A DNA stretch of 31,139 nucleotides from JBHENW01 sp046261875 (GTDB lineage Bacteria > Acidobacteriota > Thermoanaerobaculia > UBA5066 > Gp7-AA6), in assembly GCA_046261875.1 (NCBI GenBank), contig JBHENW010000168.1, positions 1-31,139 of the forward strand, in the 5' to 3' direction. Made by a program: the position numbers and the translations under genes. This document shows positions 8,320 through 16,365 of the stretch, piece after piece (the stretch's first letter is position 1; each line of letters opens with the position of its first letter). Below the pieces are notes generated by a model, which ran no database searches, had not been told where the DNA came from, and was given only the letters and a program-made list of their open reading frames with translations.

Positions 8320-8495
8320 CCGTCGGCTTCGCTTGCTCGGCTGCGCCTCGCAGCGCTCGGCCTCCCGCGGCGCAAGGCTCCTCCGCTCGGTTACTTCGCG
8401 GAGACTCCTTGCGCCGCGAGCGAAACGAACCACCGTCCCCCGAGGAGACTCCTCGCGCCGCGCACAGGCACGATCTGACTTAGGCTGATTCGCTC
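8320..8495. repeat. Intergenic spacer with a nested inverted repeat
   Basis: This 176-bp gap contains a perfect 12-bp inverted repeat, CGCGGCGCAAGG at 8366-8377 and its complement at 8407-8418. It encloses a second 6-bp hairpin, CTCCGC (8381-8386) with GCGGAG (8398-8403). A third near-perfect palindrome, CGAGGAG-A-CTCCTCG, lies just downstream at about 8440-8454. None has a T-tract. The rest is (G/C)-rich sequence of the 'gctcggctgcgcctcg' kind, common in intergenic DNA of high-GC bacteria. No gene is evident. Confidence 0.65.
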
Positions 8496-9269
8496 GTGGA
8501 GCCGCGTGAATTCGATGCGATGTTCGCGGTGGAGGACCGCCACTGGTGGTACCGGGGGTTGCGCAACGAGATCGAGCGCGCGGTCCGGCGCTTCGCTCCC
8601 CTCCAGGGCCCGTGGCTCGATGCGGGCTGCGGCACGGGGGGCCTGCTCGCGAATCTCGCGATGATCGCGCCCGGAACGGGCATCGACACTTCTCCGATCG
8701 GCCTCCGTCTGGCGCGCTCGCGGGGCCTGACCCGGCTGGCGCGGGCCTCGGTCTCCTCCCTGCCCTTCGCCGACGAGGTCTTCGCCGTCATCACGAGCGT
8801 GGACGTCCTCGCGCACACCGAAGCCGATGCGCCGCAGGCGCTGCGGGAGCATTTTCGCTGCCTGCGGCCGGGAGGGCTCCTGGTCCTCCAGCTCCCGGCC
8901 TTCGAGGCCCTGCGGGGCCGCCATGACGACGCGGTCTGGACCACGCGGCGGCACAGGAAGCGGGAGGTCTCGGAGATGCTCCGCTCCTCCGGCTTCGGGG
9001 TGCACGAGATCTTCTACCGGAATTCCCTGCTCTTTCCGGTCGCGGCGATGCTGCGGCTCCTCGCCAGGCGCGCCTCGGCGGGCGAGCCACGCTCCGACGT
9101 GTCCGCGGTCGCCGCCCCGATCAACGCCGCTCTCTACGGGATCCTCGAGCTGGACGCCTTCCTCCGTCGCGCCGGGCTCGGGCTTCCGTTCGGCCTTTCC
9201 GTGTTCTGCGTGGCGCGTCGGGAAGATAGGATCGGCCGACCGAACGCATACGAAAGGGGCCCCGGATGA
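8496..9269 (+). CDS. Class I SAM-dependent methyltransferase
   Basis: The 257-residue product opens with FDAMFAVEDRHWWYRGLRNEI, a region seen in many glycan-cluster methyltransferases, followed by the SAM motif I LDAGCGTGGLLANLA (about residues 41-55). Post-I acidic sequence GIDTS and the late motif LRPGG are present. A C-terminal hydrophobic stretch (NSLLFPVAAMLRLLA) and RRAGLGLPFGLSVFCVA may touch the membrane. Start is GTG 8496; its stop overlaps the DegT aminotransferase ATG by 4 nt, so the pair is coupled. The substrate is unknown; sugar, lipid carrier and nucleotide-sugar are all possible. Confidence 0.88.
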   Translation: MEPREFDAMFAVEDRHWWYRGLRNEIERAVRRFAPLQGPWLDAGCGTGGLLANLAMIAPGTGIDTSPIGLRLARSRGLTRLARASVSSLPFADEVFAVITSVDVLAHTEADAPQALREHFRCLRPGGLLVLQLPAFEALRGRHDDAVWTTRRHRKREVSEMLRSSGFGVHEIFYRNSLLFPVAAMLRLLARRASAGEPRSDVSAVAAPINAALYGILELDAFLRRAGLGLPFGLSVFCVARREDRIGRPNAYERGPG

Positions 9270-10381
9270 TTCCCGTCTGGGAGCCGGTCCTGGACGGCAA
9301 CGAAGAGCGCTACGTCCTCGACTGTCTCGAAACGAACTGGATCTCCTCGCTCGGCGAGTACATCCCTCGCTTCGAGGAACTCTTCGCCATGTACTGCGGC
9401 GTGGCCCACGGCGTCGCGTGCTCGAGCTGCACGACCGGGCTCCACATGGCCATGGTCGCCCTCGGGATCGGCCCGGGGGACGAGGTCATCATCCCGGATT
9501 TCACCTTGATCGTCTCGGCGAACACGGTGATCCAGACGGGCGCCCGCCCGGTCCTCGTGGACGCGGATCCGAAGACCTGGTGCATCGACGCGGCGCGCAT
9601 CGAGGAGAAGGTCACGGCGCGGACGAAGGCCATCATGGCCGTCCACATGTACGGCCATCCGTGCGACATGCGGGCGATTGGTGCGATCGCGCGCAAACGA
9701 AGCCTGCTCGTCATCGAAGACTGCGCCGAGGCGCACGGCGCGGAGATCGCGGGGCGAAAGGTCGGCAGCTTCGGCGATGCCGCCTGTTTCAGCTTCTACG
9801 GCAACAAAATCCTGACGACCGGCGAGGGTGGCATGGTCCTCTGTAGCGATGGGGAGCTCGCGCGCAGGCTCCGCGTGCTGCGGGACCAGGGCTTCGAGCG
9901 GCCCCGTTTCGTCCACCGCGTGATGGGGTTCAACTACCGCCTGACTAACGTCCAGGCCGCGATCGGCCTCGCGCAGACCGAGAAAGTCACCGAGAAAGTC
10001 GAGAGGAAGCGGGAGATCGCGCGCTGGTACGACGAGGCTTTCGCGGACAACCCCGATGTCGGACGGCCGATCGAAGCGCCCGGGGCGAAGAACGTGTACT
10101 GGATGTACGGCGTCCGGCTCGGCGACCGCTACGTCCAGGGACGGGACTCGGTCATGGCGCAGCTCAAGGAGAAAGGCGTGGACACGCGCGCGTTCTTCTG
10201 CCCGATGCACATGCAGCCGGTTTTCCAGAACGCTTCCGACCCGAGGCTGCCGGACACGCGCGGGGCCTTCCCTGTGTCGGAGGACCTCTGGAAGCGAGGC
10301 CTGTACCTCCCGTCGGGGCTCGGCATCACGCGGCTCCAGGTCGAGGAGGTCGCCGCGCGGATCCTCGAGTGCCGGCCGTGA
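9266..10381 (+). CDS. DegT/DnrJ/EryC1/StrS family sugar aminotransferase
   Basis: This 371-residue PLP enzyme probably transaminates a nucleotide-linked keto-sugar. It has the fold-type I landmarks in order: the substrate-binding N-terminus (NWISSLGEYIPRFE), CSSCTTGLHMAMVALGIGPGDEVIIP, the PLP N1-binding aspartate in EDCAEAHGAE (D152) and the Schiff-base lysine in SFYGNKILTTGEGG (K181). Near the C-terminus, WMYGVRLG and TRAFFCPMH match GDP-perosamine-synthase-like members. ATG 9266 overlaps the previous stop by 4 nt. It implies that the glycan made by this locus contains an amino sugar. A perosamine-type or 4-amino product is the best guess, without proof. Confidence 0.93.
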   Translation: MIPVWEPVLDGNEERYVLDCLETNWISSLGEYIPRFEELFAMYCGVAHGVACSSCTTGLHMAMVALGIGPGDEVIIPDFTLIVSANTVIQTGARPVLVDADPKTWCIDAARIEEKVTARTKAIMAVHMYGHPCDMRAIGAIARKRSLLVIEDCAEAHGAEIAGRKVGSFGDAACFSFYGNKILTTGEGGMVLCSDGELARRLRVLRDQGFERPRFVHRVMGFNYRLTNVQAAIGLAQTEKVTEKVERKREIARWYDEAFADNPDVGRPIEAPGAKNVYWMYGVRLGDRYVQGRDSVMAQLKEKGVDTRAFFCPMHMQPVFQNASDPRLPDTRGAFPVSEDLWKRGLYLPSGLGITRLQVEEVAARILECRP

Positions 10382-11109
10382 GCGTCAAGCCCCGGGCGGA
10401 GCCGGATCCACGGATCTCCATCGTGCTCGCGACCTTCAACGAGCGCGAGAACATCGTGGACACGATCCAGAGCATCTTCCAGCACCTGGGCGACTCCGCC
10501 GAGGTGATCGTCGTGGACGACGACTCGCCCGACGAGACCTGGCGGCTCGCGCAGGGCCTCCGCCATCCCCGGGTCAAGGTGATCCGCCGTATCGGGACGC
10601 GTGGGCTCGCCTCCGCCTTCAACCGGGGGATCCTGGAGAGCCGCGGCGCGGTCGTCGGGTGGATGGACGCGGACATGTGCATGCCTCCCGCCATGCTGCC
10701 CCGGATGATCGCGCTCCTTTCCGAGCACGACGTCGTCGTCGGTTCGCGTTACGCGCCGGGAGGCGGGGACGACCGGCACTGGGTGCGGGTCTTCTCGAGC
10801 CGCCTCATCAACGGGCTGGCCTCCGTCGTGCTGGGCCAGGGCATCCGGGACTACGACAGCGGGTTCGTCGTGCTGCGCCGGAGCGTCTTCGACAAGGTTT
10901 CCCTCATCCCGACCGGCTACGGCGCGTACTTCATGGAATTCCTCTATGCGTGTCGCCGGAAGGGCCTCACGGTCGAGGAGGTCCCGTACGTCTTTCGCGA
11001 TCGCCAGAAGGGCATTTCCAAGTCCGCTCCGAGCCTCTTGCGGTTCCTCCGGACGGGCCTGCAATACGTGACGCGCATCTTCGTCGCGCGCTTGCGTCAG
11101 CGCGACTGA
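10378..11109 (+). CDS. GT2 glycosyltransferase, dolichol-phosphate mannosyltransferase-like
   Basis: A 243-residue GT-A protein of the DPM1 type. The nucleotide-sugar core is visible: ISIVLATFNERENI, then EVIVVDDDSPDET (D47-D49) and the metal-binding motif VVGWMDADM (D97-A-D99). These are followed by VVGSRYAPGGGDDR and DYDSGFVVLRR, the family's acceptor-side motif. There is no long C-terminal membrane domain, so it resembles the short soluble DPM1 form. I choose GTG 10378, which overlaps the previous stop by 4 nt as at most junctions here; an in-frame GTG at 10369 would add three residues. It likely charges polyprenyl phosphate with a hexose for the GT-C enzyme at 7141-8319. Confidence 0.9.
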   Translation: MSVKPRAEPDPRISIVLATFNERENIVDTIQSIFQHLGDSAEVIVVDDDSPDETWRLAQGLRHPRVKVIRRIGTRGLASAFNRGILESRGAVVGWMDADMCMPPAMLPRMIALLSEHDVVVGSRYAPGGGDDRHWVRVFSSRLINGLASVVLGQGIRDYDSGFVVLRRSVFDKVSLIPTGYGAYFMEFLYACRRKGLTVEEVPYVFRDRQKGISKSAPSLLRFLRTGLQYVTRIFVARLRQRD

Positions 11110-11113
11110 GCGC

Positions 11114-11482
11114 GTGTCCCATCGGGTCGTCACCCCCGGATTCGAGCGCCGCGACGACCGTGGAGTCTTCCGCGAGGTCTTGAACGGCTTCGCCGCGCAG
11201 ACCCTCGTGACGGGAACGATGCGTCACGGGGCGGTCATGGGGAACCATTACCATCGGAAGACCCGGGTTTTCTTCTACCTGACACGCGGTGGAGCCTCCG
11301 TCCGCACGATCCACGTGGAAACGGGCGCGCGAGATGAGGTCGCGCTCGGCGAGAACCAGGGGGTCTTCCTCGAGCCGAACGAGTCGCACGCGATCCGCTT
11401 CCTCGCCGAGTCCGAGTTCGTCATGCTCAAGACGCTTCCGTACGACCCCGAAGACTCCGACACCTACGAGTTTCCGGTCTGA
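11114..11482 (+). CDS. Cupin-fold sugar-modifying protein (CapF C-terminal / WxcM-like)
   Basis: The 122-residue protein is a single small cupin. The motif GNHYHRKTRVFFYL provides the metal-ligand-like histidines H45 and H47, and FLEPNESHAIRF forms the second cupin motif. The same arrangement is seen in the C-terminal cupin of the capsule reductase CapF, in WxcM-type ketoisomerases and in RmlC-related epimerases. It probably acts on a nucleotide-linked keto-sugar ahead of, or alongside, the DegT aminotransferase. Start is GTG 11114, four bases after the GT2 stop. It could be an isomerase or an epimerase; the sequence does not decide. Confidence 0.75.
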   Translation: MSHRVVTPGFERRDDRGVFREVLNGFAAQTLVTGTMRHGAVMGNHYHRKTRVFFYLTRGGASVRTIHVETGARDEVALGENQGVFLEPNESHAIRFLAESEFVMLKTLPYDPEDSDTYEFPV

Positions 11483-11520
11483 GCCCGGGGCGCGCGGTAC
11501 AATTCGCGGCGATCCTCTCC

Positions 11521-13329
11521 ATGCACCGCGCCGTCTGGCTCGTCCTGGTATCCCTTTGCGCCGCCGTGCCGGCCATTGCTCAGCCGGCGTACTACGTCGC
11601 GACGAACGGCAGCAATGCAACCGGCAACGGCTCCGCGGGCATCCCGTGGGCCACGATCACCCACGCCGTCAACACGGTGCCCGACGGGTCCCTCGTGCTC
11701 GTGCTCCCGGGGACCTACGACGGTGTCGTCGCCCTCGACCGCGTCTTCGCTCAGGGCATCACCGTCCGCTCGCAGGTTCCGTATCAGGCGCGCCTGCGCC
11801 ATACGGGAACGGTCGTGCGGAGCTTCTACGGGAAGGGCATCACCCTCGAAGGCTTCGACGTGGCGCATACGGGCCCAGGCGCGGGAGCGCTCGTCATCCA
11901 GATCCAGGACCTCATCGGCCCCGCCGGCGGGGCGGACTACGTCAGCCGCATCGTGCTGCGCAACAACGTGCTCCACGACAGCTATAACAACGACATCCTC
12001 AAGATCAACAACGGAGCCGGCGACATCACCGTCGAGGGGAACGTCTTCTACAACCAGACCGGCAGCGACGAGCACATCGACGTCAACAGCGTCATGAACG
12101 TCGTCGTCCAGGACAACGTCTTCTTCAACGACTTCGCCGGAAGCGGGCGGACAAACGGCAACGACACCTCGAGCTACATCGTCATCAAGGACAGCAACGC
12201 CGGGTCCGACGGCAACATCGGAAGCCGTTACATCACCGTGCGACGCAACGTGTTCCTCCACTGGGAGGGGTCGACGGGAAGCTACTTCGTACTGATCGGT
12301 GAGGATGGCCAGCCTTTCCACGAGGCCCGCGACGTCCTCGTCGAGAACAACCTGATGCTCGGAGACTCGGGCCACACGATGCGGGCCGCCTTCGGCGTGA
12401 AGGGATCGCGCGACGTCGTGTTCCGCCACAACACGGTCTCGGGAAACCTGCCCTCGCTCGCCTTTGCTTTCCGGCTGAACCGGGAGGGGGCGAACCTCGC
12501 CAACGAGAACATCCAGCTCCACAACAACGTCTGGTCCGACCCCACCGGCACCATGGAGGACTTCTCGGACACCCCGCCGGGCGACACGGCGATGTGGACC
12601 CTGGCCCGGAACGTTTATTGGAACGGCGGAGCCGCGGTCCCGCAGGACGGGGCCGAGCTCGTGAACTTCACCGACGACGCCACCCGGATCGTGGCAAACC
12701 CCGCGCTGCCGGGCGCTTCCGGCATGGTGCTGCCCCGCTGGGTTCCGGGAACGGGAGTCTTCGCCGATGGATCCGGATCGATCCGTGAGGTCTTCGTCCG
12801 GTTGGTCACCGGTCACGGCGCGCCCGCCGTCGACAGCCCGACTCGGGACGCAGCCAATCCATCCCAGTCGCCGTTCGACGACATCCTCGGGCGCACGCGC
12901 TTCGCTTCACCGGACATCGGCGCTTACGAAATCTCTCCCTCCGCCGTCGGTCCCTTGCGCTTCCACACTCTCGCGCCCTGCCGGGTCCTCGATACCCGCA
13001 ACCCCGCCGGGCCTCGGGGAGGTCCCGCGCTGGCCGGCTCCTCGGCGCGATTGTTCGGCATGGCGGGAGTCTGCGGGGTCCCCGCGAGCGCGCGCTCGGT
13101 TTCGGCCAACGTCACCGTGACGGGCCCTGCGGCGTCGGGGAACCTGCGCTTCTATCCGGGAGATGCCGGACCGCCGCTGGCCAGCGCGATCAACTTCCGG
13201 CCCGGACAGACCCGGGCCAACAACGCCATCCTGCGCCTTTCCGGCGACGGGGCCGCCGCGGTCTTCGTGGCCAACGACGCTCCCGCGACCGTCCACTTCA
13301 TCCTCGACGTCACCGGCTACTTCGAGTAG
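11521..13329 (+). CDS. Secreted right-handed beta-helix protein with C-terminal surface domain
   Basis: The 602-residue product has a signal peptide (residues 1-20, ending PAIA before QPAYYV). A pectate-lyase-like parallel beta-helix follows, shown by repeated short strands of the type IVLRNNVLHDS, ITVEGNVFYNQ, VVVQDNVFFND and VLVENNLMLGD, covering about residues 25-400. The last 120 residues form a separate domain from FHTLAPCRVLDTR to FILDVTGYFE. I recognise that domain from many secreted proteins of Thermoanaerobaculia-type acidobacteria, where it is probably a surface or sorting module. A polysaccharide lyase, epimerase or adhesin role is possible; I see no definite catalytic residues. 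Being last in the glycan cluster, it may act on the exported polymer. Its end overlaps the convergent gene by 20 bp. Confidence 0.85.
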   Translation: MHRAVWLVLVSLCAAVPAIAQPAYYVATNGSNATGNGSAGIPWATITHAVNTVPDGSLVLVLPGTYDGVVALDRVFAQGITVRSQVPYQARLRHTGTVVRSFYGKGITLEGFDVAHTGPGAGALVIQIQDLIGPAGGADYVSRIVLRNNVLHDSYNNDILKINNGAGDITVEGNVFYNQTGSDEHIDVNSVMNVVVQDNVFFNDFAGSGRTNGNDTSSYIVIKDSNAGSDGNIGSRYITVRRNVFLHWEGSTGSYFVLIGEDGQPFHEARDVLVENNLMLGDSGHTMRAAFGVKGSRDVVFRHNTVSGNLPSLAFAFRLNREGANLANENIQLHNNVWSDPTGTMEDFSDTPPGDTAMWTLARNVYWNGGAAVPQDGAELVNFTDDATRIVANPALPGASGMVLPRWVPGTGVFADGSGSIREVFVRLVTGHGAPAVDSPTRDAANPSQSPFDDILGRTRFASPDIGAYEISPSAVGPLRFHTLAPCRVLDTRNPAGPRGGPALAGSSARLFGMAGVCGVPASARSVSANVTVTGPAASGNLRFYPGDAGPPLASAINFRPGQTRANNAILRLSGDGAAAVFVANDAPATVHFILDVTGYFE

Positions 13330-13801
13330 GAAGCCCGGCCTCCTCCGGCCGTTTCCTCCGCACGTAGATGGTCTTGTCCACCTCGGCACAGACCCTCCCG
13401 GCCGCATCCGTGAGCTCCACGCGATAGACGCGGTCCACCGAAGGCTCGCTCTCCAGGAGCTGCCGGATCGTCCGGTCCTCCTCCTCGCCGATCACGAACC
13501 GCGCGCGGAGCGTCGCGCGCCCCGGCCGGAGGAACCGGATCGTCGCGGCCTTGTCCCACACGACGTAATCCGGTCCGAGGATCTTGATCAGCATGATCAT
13601 GTAGATCGGGTCCACGGCGCCGTAGAGGCTTCCTCCGAAGATCGTGCCGACGTAATTGCGAGTGCGCCAGCTGAGCGGCAGCCGGACGCGGATTTCCCGG
13701 TAATCCGCGGCGATGTATTCGACTCTGGCGCCGGTGCCGCGGTAGGCCGGAAAGAAGTTCCACCACCAGCGCATCCCGCGCGTCTGGAGCGACTCGGGCA
13801 C
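13310..13801 (-). CDS. DUF4442 hotdog-fold thioesterase-like protein
   Basis: About 163 residues. The core RVRLPLSWRTRNYVGTIFGGSLYGAVDPIYMIML is the hotdog-fold signature of the DUF4442 family (PaaI-like thioesterases). It includes the N-Y-V-G-x-x-F-G-G-S-L-Y segment, followed by strands with the acyl-CoA-like pocket. These proteins probably hydrolyse or bind acyl-thioesters; no member-specific substrate is visible. I pick GTG 13801 (MPESLQTRGMRWWW), with ATG 13774 as an alternative. The longer open frame to 13879 would run into the divergent radical SAM gene. Its 3' end overlaps the beta-helix gene by 20 bp in a convergent arrangement. Confidence 0.82.
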   Translation of the reverse strand: MPESLQTRGMRWWWNFFPAYRGTGARVEYIAADYREIRVRLPLSWRTRNYVGTIFGGSLYGAVDPIYMIMLIKILGPDYVVWDKAATIRFLRPGRATLRARFVIGEEEDRTIRQLLESEPSVDRVYRVELTDAAGRVCAEVDKTIYVRRKRPEEAGLPTRSSR

Positions 13802-13827
13802 GGGACCGAATGCTAAGCTCTTCGCGC

Positions 13828-14841
13828 ATGCGCCCGCCCGGCTACATGGCGCTCCTCGAAACGGGCGAGCTCGAAGCACGCGTCGAGCGCCTCTACGGGC
13901 TGCTGTCGGCCTGCACCGTCTGCCCGCGCCTCTGCGGCAACGACCGCCTGCGGGACCTCCTCGCCTCCTGCGCGTCCGGGTTGAACCCCGTCGTCTCCTC
14001 CTTCACGCCCCACTTCGGCGAAGAGCCGTGTCTCTCGGGCACTCGCGGCGCGGGCAACATCTTCTTCGGCAACTGCAACCTGCGGTGCGTGTACTGCCAG
14101 AACTTCCAGATCAGCCAGGACTATCCGAGGCAGCGCGAGAACGAGGTGACCGTCGAACGGCTGGCGGAGATGATGCTGGAGCTCCAGGCGCGCGGATGCC
14201 ACAACATCGGGTTCGTGTCGCCGACGCACTTCGCTCCGCAGATGGCCCGGGCCGTCCTTTTGGCCGCGCGGGCCGGTCTGCGCCTTCCGATCGTGTACAA
14301 CACGAATGCTTACGACTCCGTCGAGGTCCTCCGTCTGCTCGAAGGCGTCGTGGACGTGTACCTGCCCGACCTCAAGTACGCCGGGAACACGGAGGGCTCG
14401 ACGTACTCGAAGGTGCCCGACTACGCCGACCGCGCCCGCGAAGCGCTCATCGAGATGTACCGGCAGAAGGGGGCGCGCCTCGAGCTCGGCGCCGACGGCC
14501 TCCTCCGGAGCGGCCTCCTCGTCCGGATCCTCGTCCTTCCCAACGCGGTGGCCGGGGTCGCCGACTCCCTCTCCTGGATCGCGGAGACCCTCTCGCCCCG
14601 CGTGGCGGTCTCCCTCATGGCGCAGTACTACCCGATCCACCGGGCCGCCTCGAGCGAGAAGTACTCCGCGCTCGGACGCTCGATCACCGCCGCCGAGTGG
14701 CAGGAGGCGCTCGCGGCGCTGGACGCGAACGGCATGGAGGAAGGATTCCAGCAGGAGCTCGAAACGGCCAACAAGTATTACCGCCCCGACTTCACCGACC
14801 GGCAAACGCCCTTCCGGGACATCCGCGACTTCCAGGCATAG
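13828..14841 (+). CDS. Radical SAM protein, PflX/COG1313 family
   Basis: The 337-residue protein carries the radical SAM cluster motif CNLRCVYC (C83, C87, C90) after GNIFFGN. An N-terminal cysteine-rich region, ACTVCPRLCG, and a further C48 resemble the extra cysteines of PflX proteins. Downstream sequence such as NTNAYDSVEVLRLLEGVVDVYLPDLKY is typical of COG1313, described as putative pyruvate formate-lyase-activating-like enzymes. No glycyl radical enzyme gene is nearby, so its target is unknown. I start at ATG 13828 (MRPPGYMALLETGEL); an ATG at 13810 would add six residues. Only 26 bp separate it from the divergent DUF4442 start, so promoters must overlap coding sequence. Confidence 0.9.
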   Translation: MRPPGYMALLETGELEARVERLYGLLSACTVCPRLCGNDRLRDLLASCASGLNPVVSSFTPHFGEEPCLSGTRGAGNIFFGNCNLRCVYCQNFQISQDYPRQRENEVTVERLAEMMLELQARGCHNIGFVSPTHFAPQMARAVLLAARAGLRLPIVYNTNAYDSVEVLRLLEGVVDVYLPDLKYAGNTEGSTYSKVPDYADRAREALIEMYRQKGARLELGADGLLRSGLLVRILVLPNAVAGVADSLSWIAETLSPRVAVSLMAQYYPIHRAASSEKYSALGRSITAAEWQEALAALDANGMEEGFQQELETANKYYRPDFTDRQTPFRDIRDFQA

Positions 14842-15056
14842 TCGGGCCGTGTCCGGCGGGTCCTGTCGGCGGCACCCCCGTTGCATCACCCAGGGTGACG
14901 GTATCGGCCGCTGGCCGCTGTCGATTCAGAAAGGTCACGGCCGGCTGTTCCGAGACCTTCATGGCCGCGCAAGAAGTTCCGCATAGCCAGCCAGACGCCA
15001 CCCGGCAGAGGCGATCGCCGGGAAACGGCGCCTCAGAGACTCGATCCCGCGAGGTC
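14842..15056. other. Spacer without recognised gene
   Basis: 215 bp between the radical SAM gene and the hydrolase. The hydrolase frame is open through part of it, with an ATG at 14961, but the residues there are polar and not family-like. A 15-mer, GGCACCCCCGTTGCA at 14871-14885, also occurs at 4273-4287 upstream of LigD-PE. I see no promoter I would defend. Confidence 0.4.
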
Positions 15057-15716
15057 ATGATCCGAGCGGACGGCTTGCGCCTCGAAGGCGAAATCGTGGC
15101 ACCACCTCGGGCCGCCGGGCTCGTCCTCTTCGCCCACGGCAGCGGGAGCAGCCGCCACAGCCCCCGCAACCAGGCGGTCGCCGCCCGCATTCGTCAGGCG
15201 GGTCTGGGGACTCTCCTCTTCGACCTGCTGAGCCGGGAGGAGGAGACGGTGGACGCCATGACGGGCCACCTGCGGTTCGACGTCGGTTTGCTCGCCCGCC
15301 GGCTGGTGGCGGCGACCGCGTGGGTGCGGGAGAGCGCGGACATGGCATCCCTGCGCGTGGGCTACTTCGGCGCGAGCACGGGGGCCGCCGCGGCGCTGAT
15401 CGCCGCAGCCGAAGTCCCCGGGGCCGTCGGGGCCGTCGTTTCACGCGGAGGCCGACCGGACCTGGCGGGCGAGGCGCTCAGCCGCGTGAAGGCGCCGACG
15501 CTTCTCATCGTCGGCGGCCGGGACGAGGGCGTCATCGAGCTGAACGAGGAGGCCTACGAACGCTTGCGCTGCGAGAAGTCGCTCCAGGTCGTTCCCGGGG
15601 CCACTCACCTCTTCGGAGAGCCCGGCGCGCTCGAAGCGGTCGCCGCGCTCGCCGCTGGCTGGTTCGAGCGCCACTTGAGCAAGGAAAAAGCGGGGAGCCC
15701 CGATGCTCTTCCGTGA
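15057..15716 (+). CDS. Alpha/beta hydrolase, dienelactone-hydrolase-like
   Basis: The 219-residue protein has the full serine hydrolase triad. The nucleophile elbow is GYFGASTGAAAAL (S107 in G-A-S-T-G), the acid is D156 in VGGRDEGV, and the base is H184 in PGATHLFGEPG. The oxyanion segment LVLFAHGSGSSRHSPRN is near the N-terminus. It resembles COG1073/DLH-type hydrolases that sit beside COG1926 phosphoribosyltransferases in many genomes. Start is ATG 15057 behind GAGG. Its 3' end overlaps the phosphoribosyltransferase gene by 14 nt. The natural substrate is unknown. Confidence 0.87.
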   Translation: MIRADGLRLEGEIVAPPRAAGLVLFAHGSGSSRHSPRNQAVAARIRQAGLGTLLFDLLSREEETVDAMTGHLRFDVGLLARRLVAATAWVRESADMASLRVGYFGASTGAAAALIAAAEVPGAVGAVVSRGGRPDLAGEALSRVKAPTLLIVGGRDEGVIELNEEAYERLRCEKSLQVVPGATHLFGEPGALEAVAALAAGWFERHLSKEKAGSPDALP

Positions 15717-16365
15717 CCGGACGGAGGCGGGCCGGCTCCTGGCGAGCCAGCTCGGCCGCTATGCCGGACGTCCCAACCTGCTCGTGCTCGGTCTGCCGCG
15801 CGGCGGTGTGCCGGTCGCCTACGAGGTCGCGAAATTGCTCGGCGCTCCGCTCGACGTATTCCTCGTGCGCAAGCTCGGCGTGCCCGGCCACGAAGAGGTC
15901 GCGATGGGAGCGATCGCGACGGGCGGCGTCCGTGTCCTCAGCGCGGATCTCGTGCGCCAGCTCGAGATCAGCCCCGCCGCCGTCGAGGAGGTGGCCGCGC
16001 GGGAGCAACGCGAGCTCGAGCGACGCGAGGCGGCTTATCGGGGCTCCAGCCCGCCTCCGGACGTGACCGGCCGGACCGTCATCCTCGTGGACGACGGCCT
16101 GGCGACCGGCTCCACGATGCGGGCGGCCGCGGAAGCGCTCCGCCGCCTCGGCCCGGCCCGGATCGTCGTGGGCGTTCCGGTCGCGGCTCCGGAGACGTGC
16201 CGGGAGCTCGAGAGCCTCGTGGATGACGTCGTCTGCGCGGTGACGCCGCGGCCGTTCTACGCGGTCGGGCAGTGGTACCAGGACTTCTCCGAGACGAGCG
16301 ACGAGGAGGTCCGCTCGCTGCTCGCGCGCTCGGGTAGCGACGAGCCCGCGCGGGTCGGACAGTGA
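15703..16365 (+). CDS. Phosphoribosyltransferase domain protein (COG1926)
   Basis: The 220-residue protein has the PRPP-binding loop VILVDDGLATGSTM (about 126-139), the type I phosphoribosyltransferase signature with the paired acidic residues. The N-terminal LGLPRGGVPVAYEVAKLLGAPLDVFLVRKLG is characteristic of COG1926. Members are often linked with dienelactone hydrolase-like and erythromycin-esterase-like genes; both are seen here, the latter as a remnant immediately downstream. The start ATG 15703 lies within the hydrolase gene, preceded by GGGGAG. The base acceptor is unknown. Its stop overlaps the GTG of the esterase remnant by 4 nt. Confidence 0.9.
   Translation: MLFRDRTEAGRLLASQLGRYAGRPNLLVLGLPRGGVPVAYEVAKLLGAPLDVFLVRKLGVPGHEEVAMGAIATGGVRVLSADLVRQLEISPAAVEEVAAREQRELERREAAYRGSSPPPDVTGRTVILVDDGLATGSTMRAAAEALRRLGPARIVVGVPVAAPETCRELESLVDDVVCAVTPRPFYAVGQWYQDFSETSDEEVRSLLARSGSDEPARVGQ

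Noticed and set aside
7066..8433. A 455-codon open frame on the minus strand
   Set aside because: It is opposite the PIG-V-like gene, whose membrane segments and motifs are convincing. Its product is Arg/Glu-rich without structure.
4273..14885. A 15-mer (GGCACCCCCGTTGCA) shared by 4273-4287 and 14871-14885, each upstream of a plus-strand gene
   Set aside because: In about 31 kb of GC-rich DNA one shared 15-mer is not surprising, and the flanking bases do not match.
5021..15056. tRNA or small RNA genes in the longer spacers
   Set aside because: I found no TTC-loop-like GTTCRA sequence with matching arms and no known riboswitch core; the hairpins do not form a cloverleaf.
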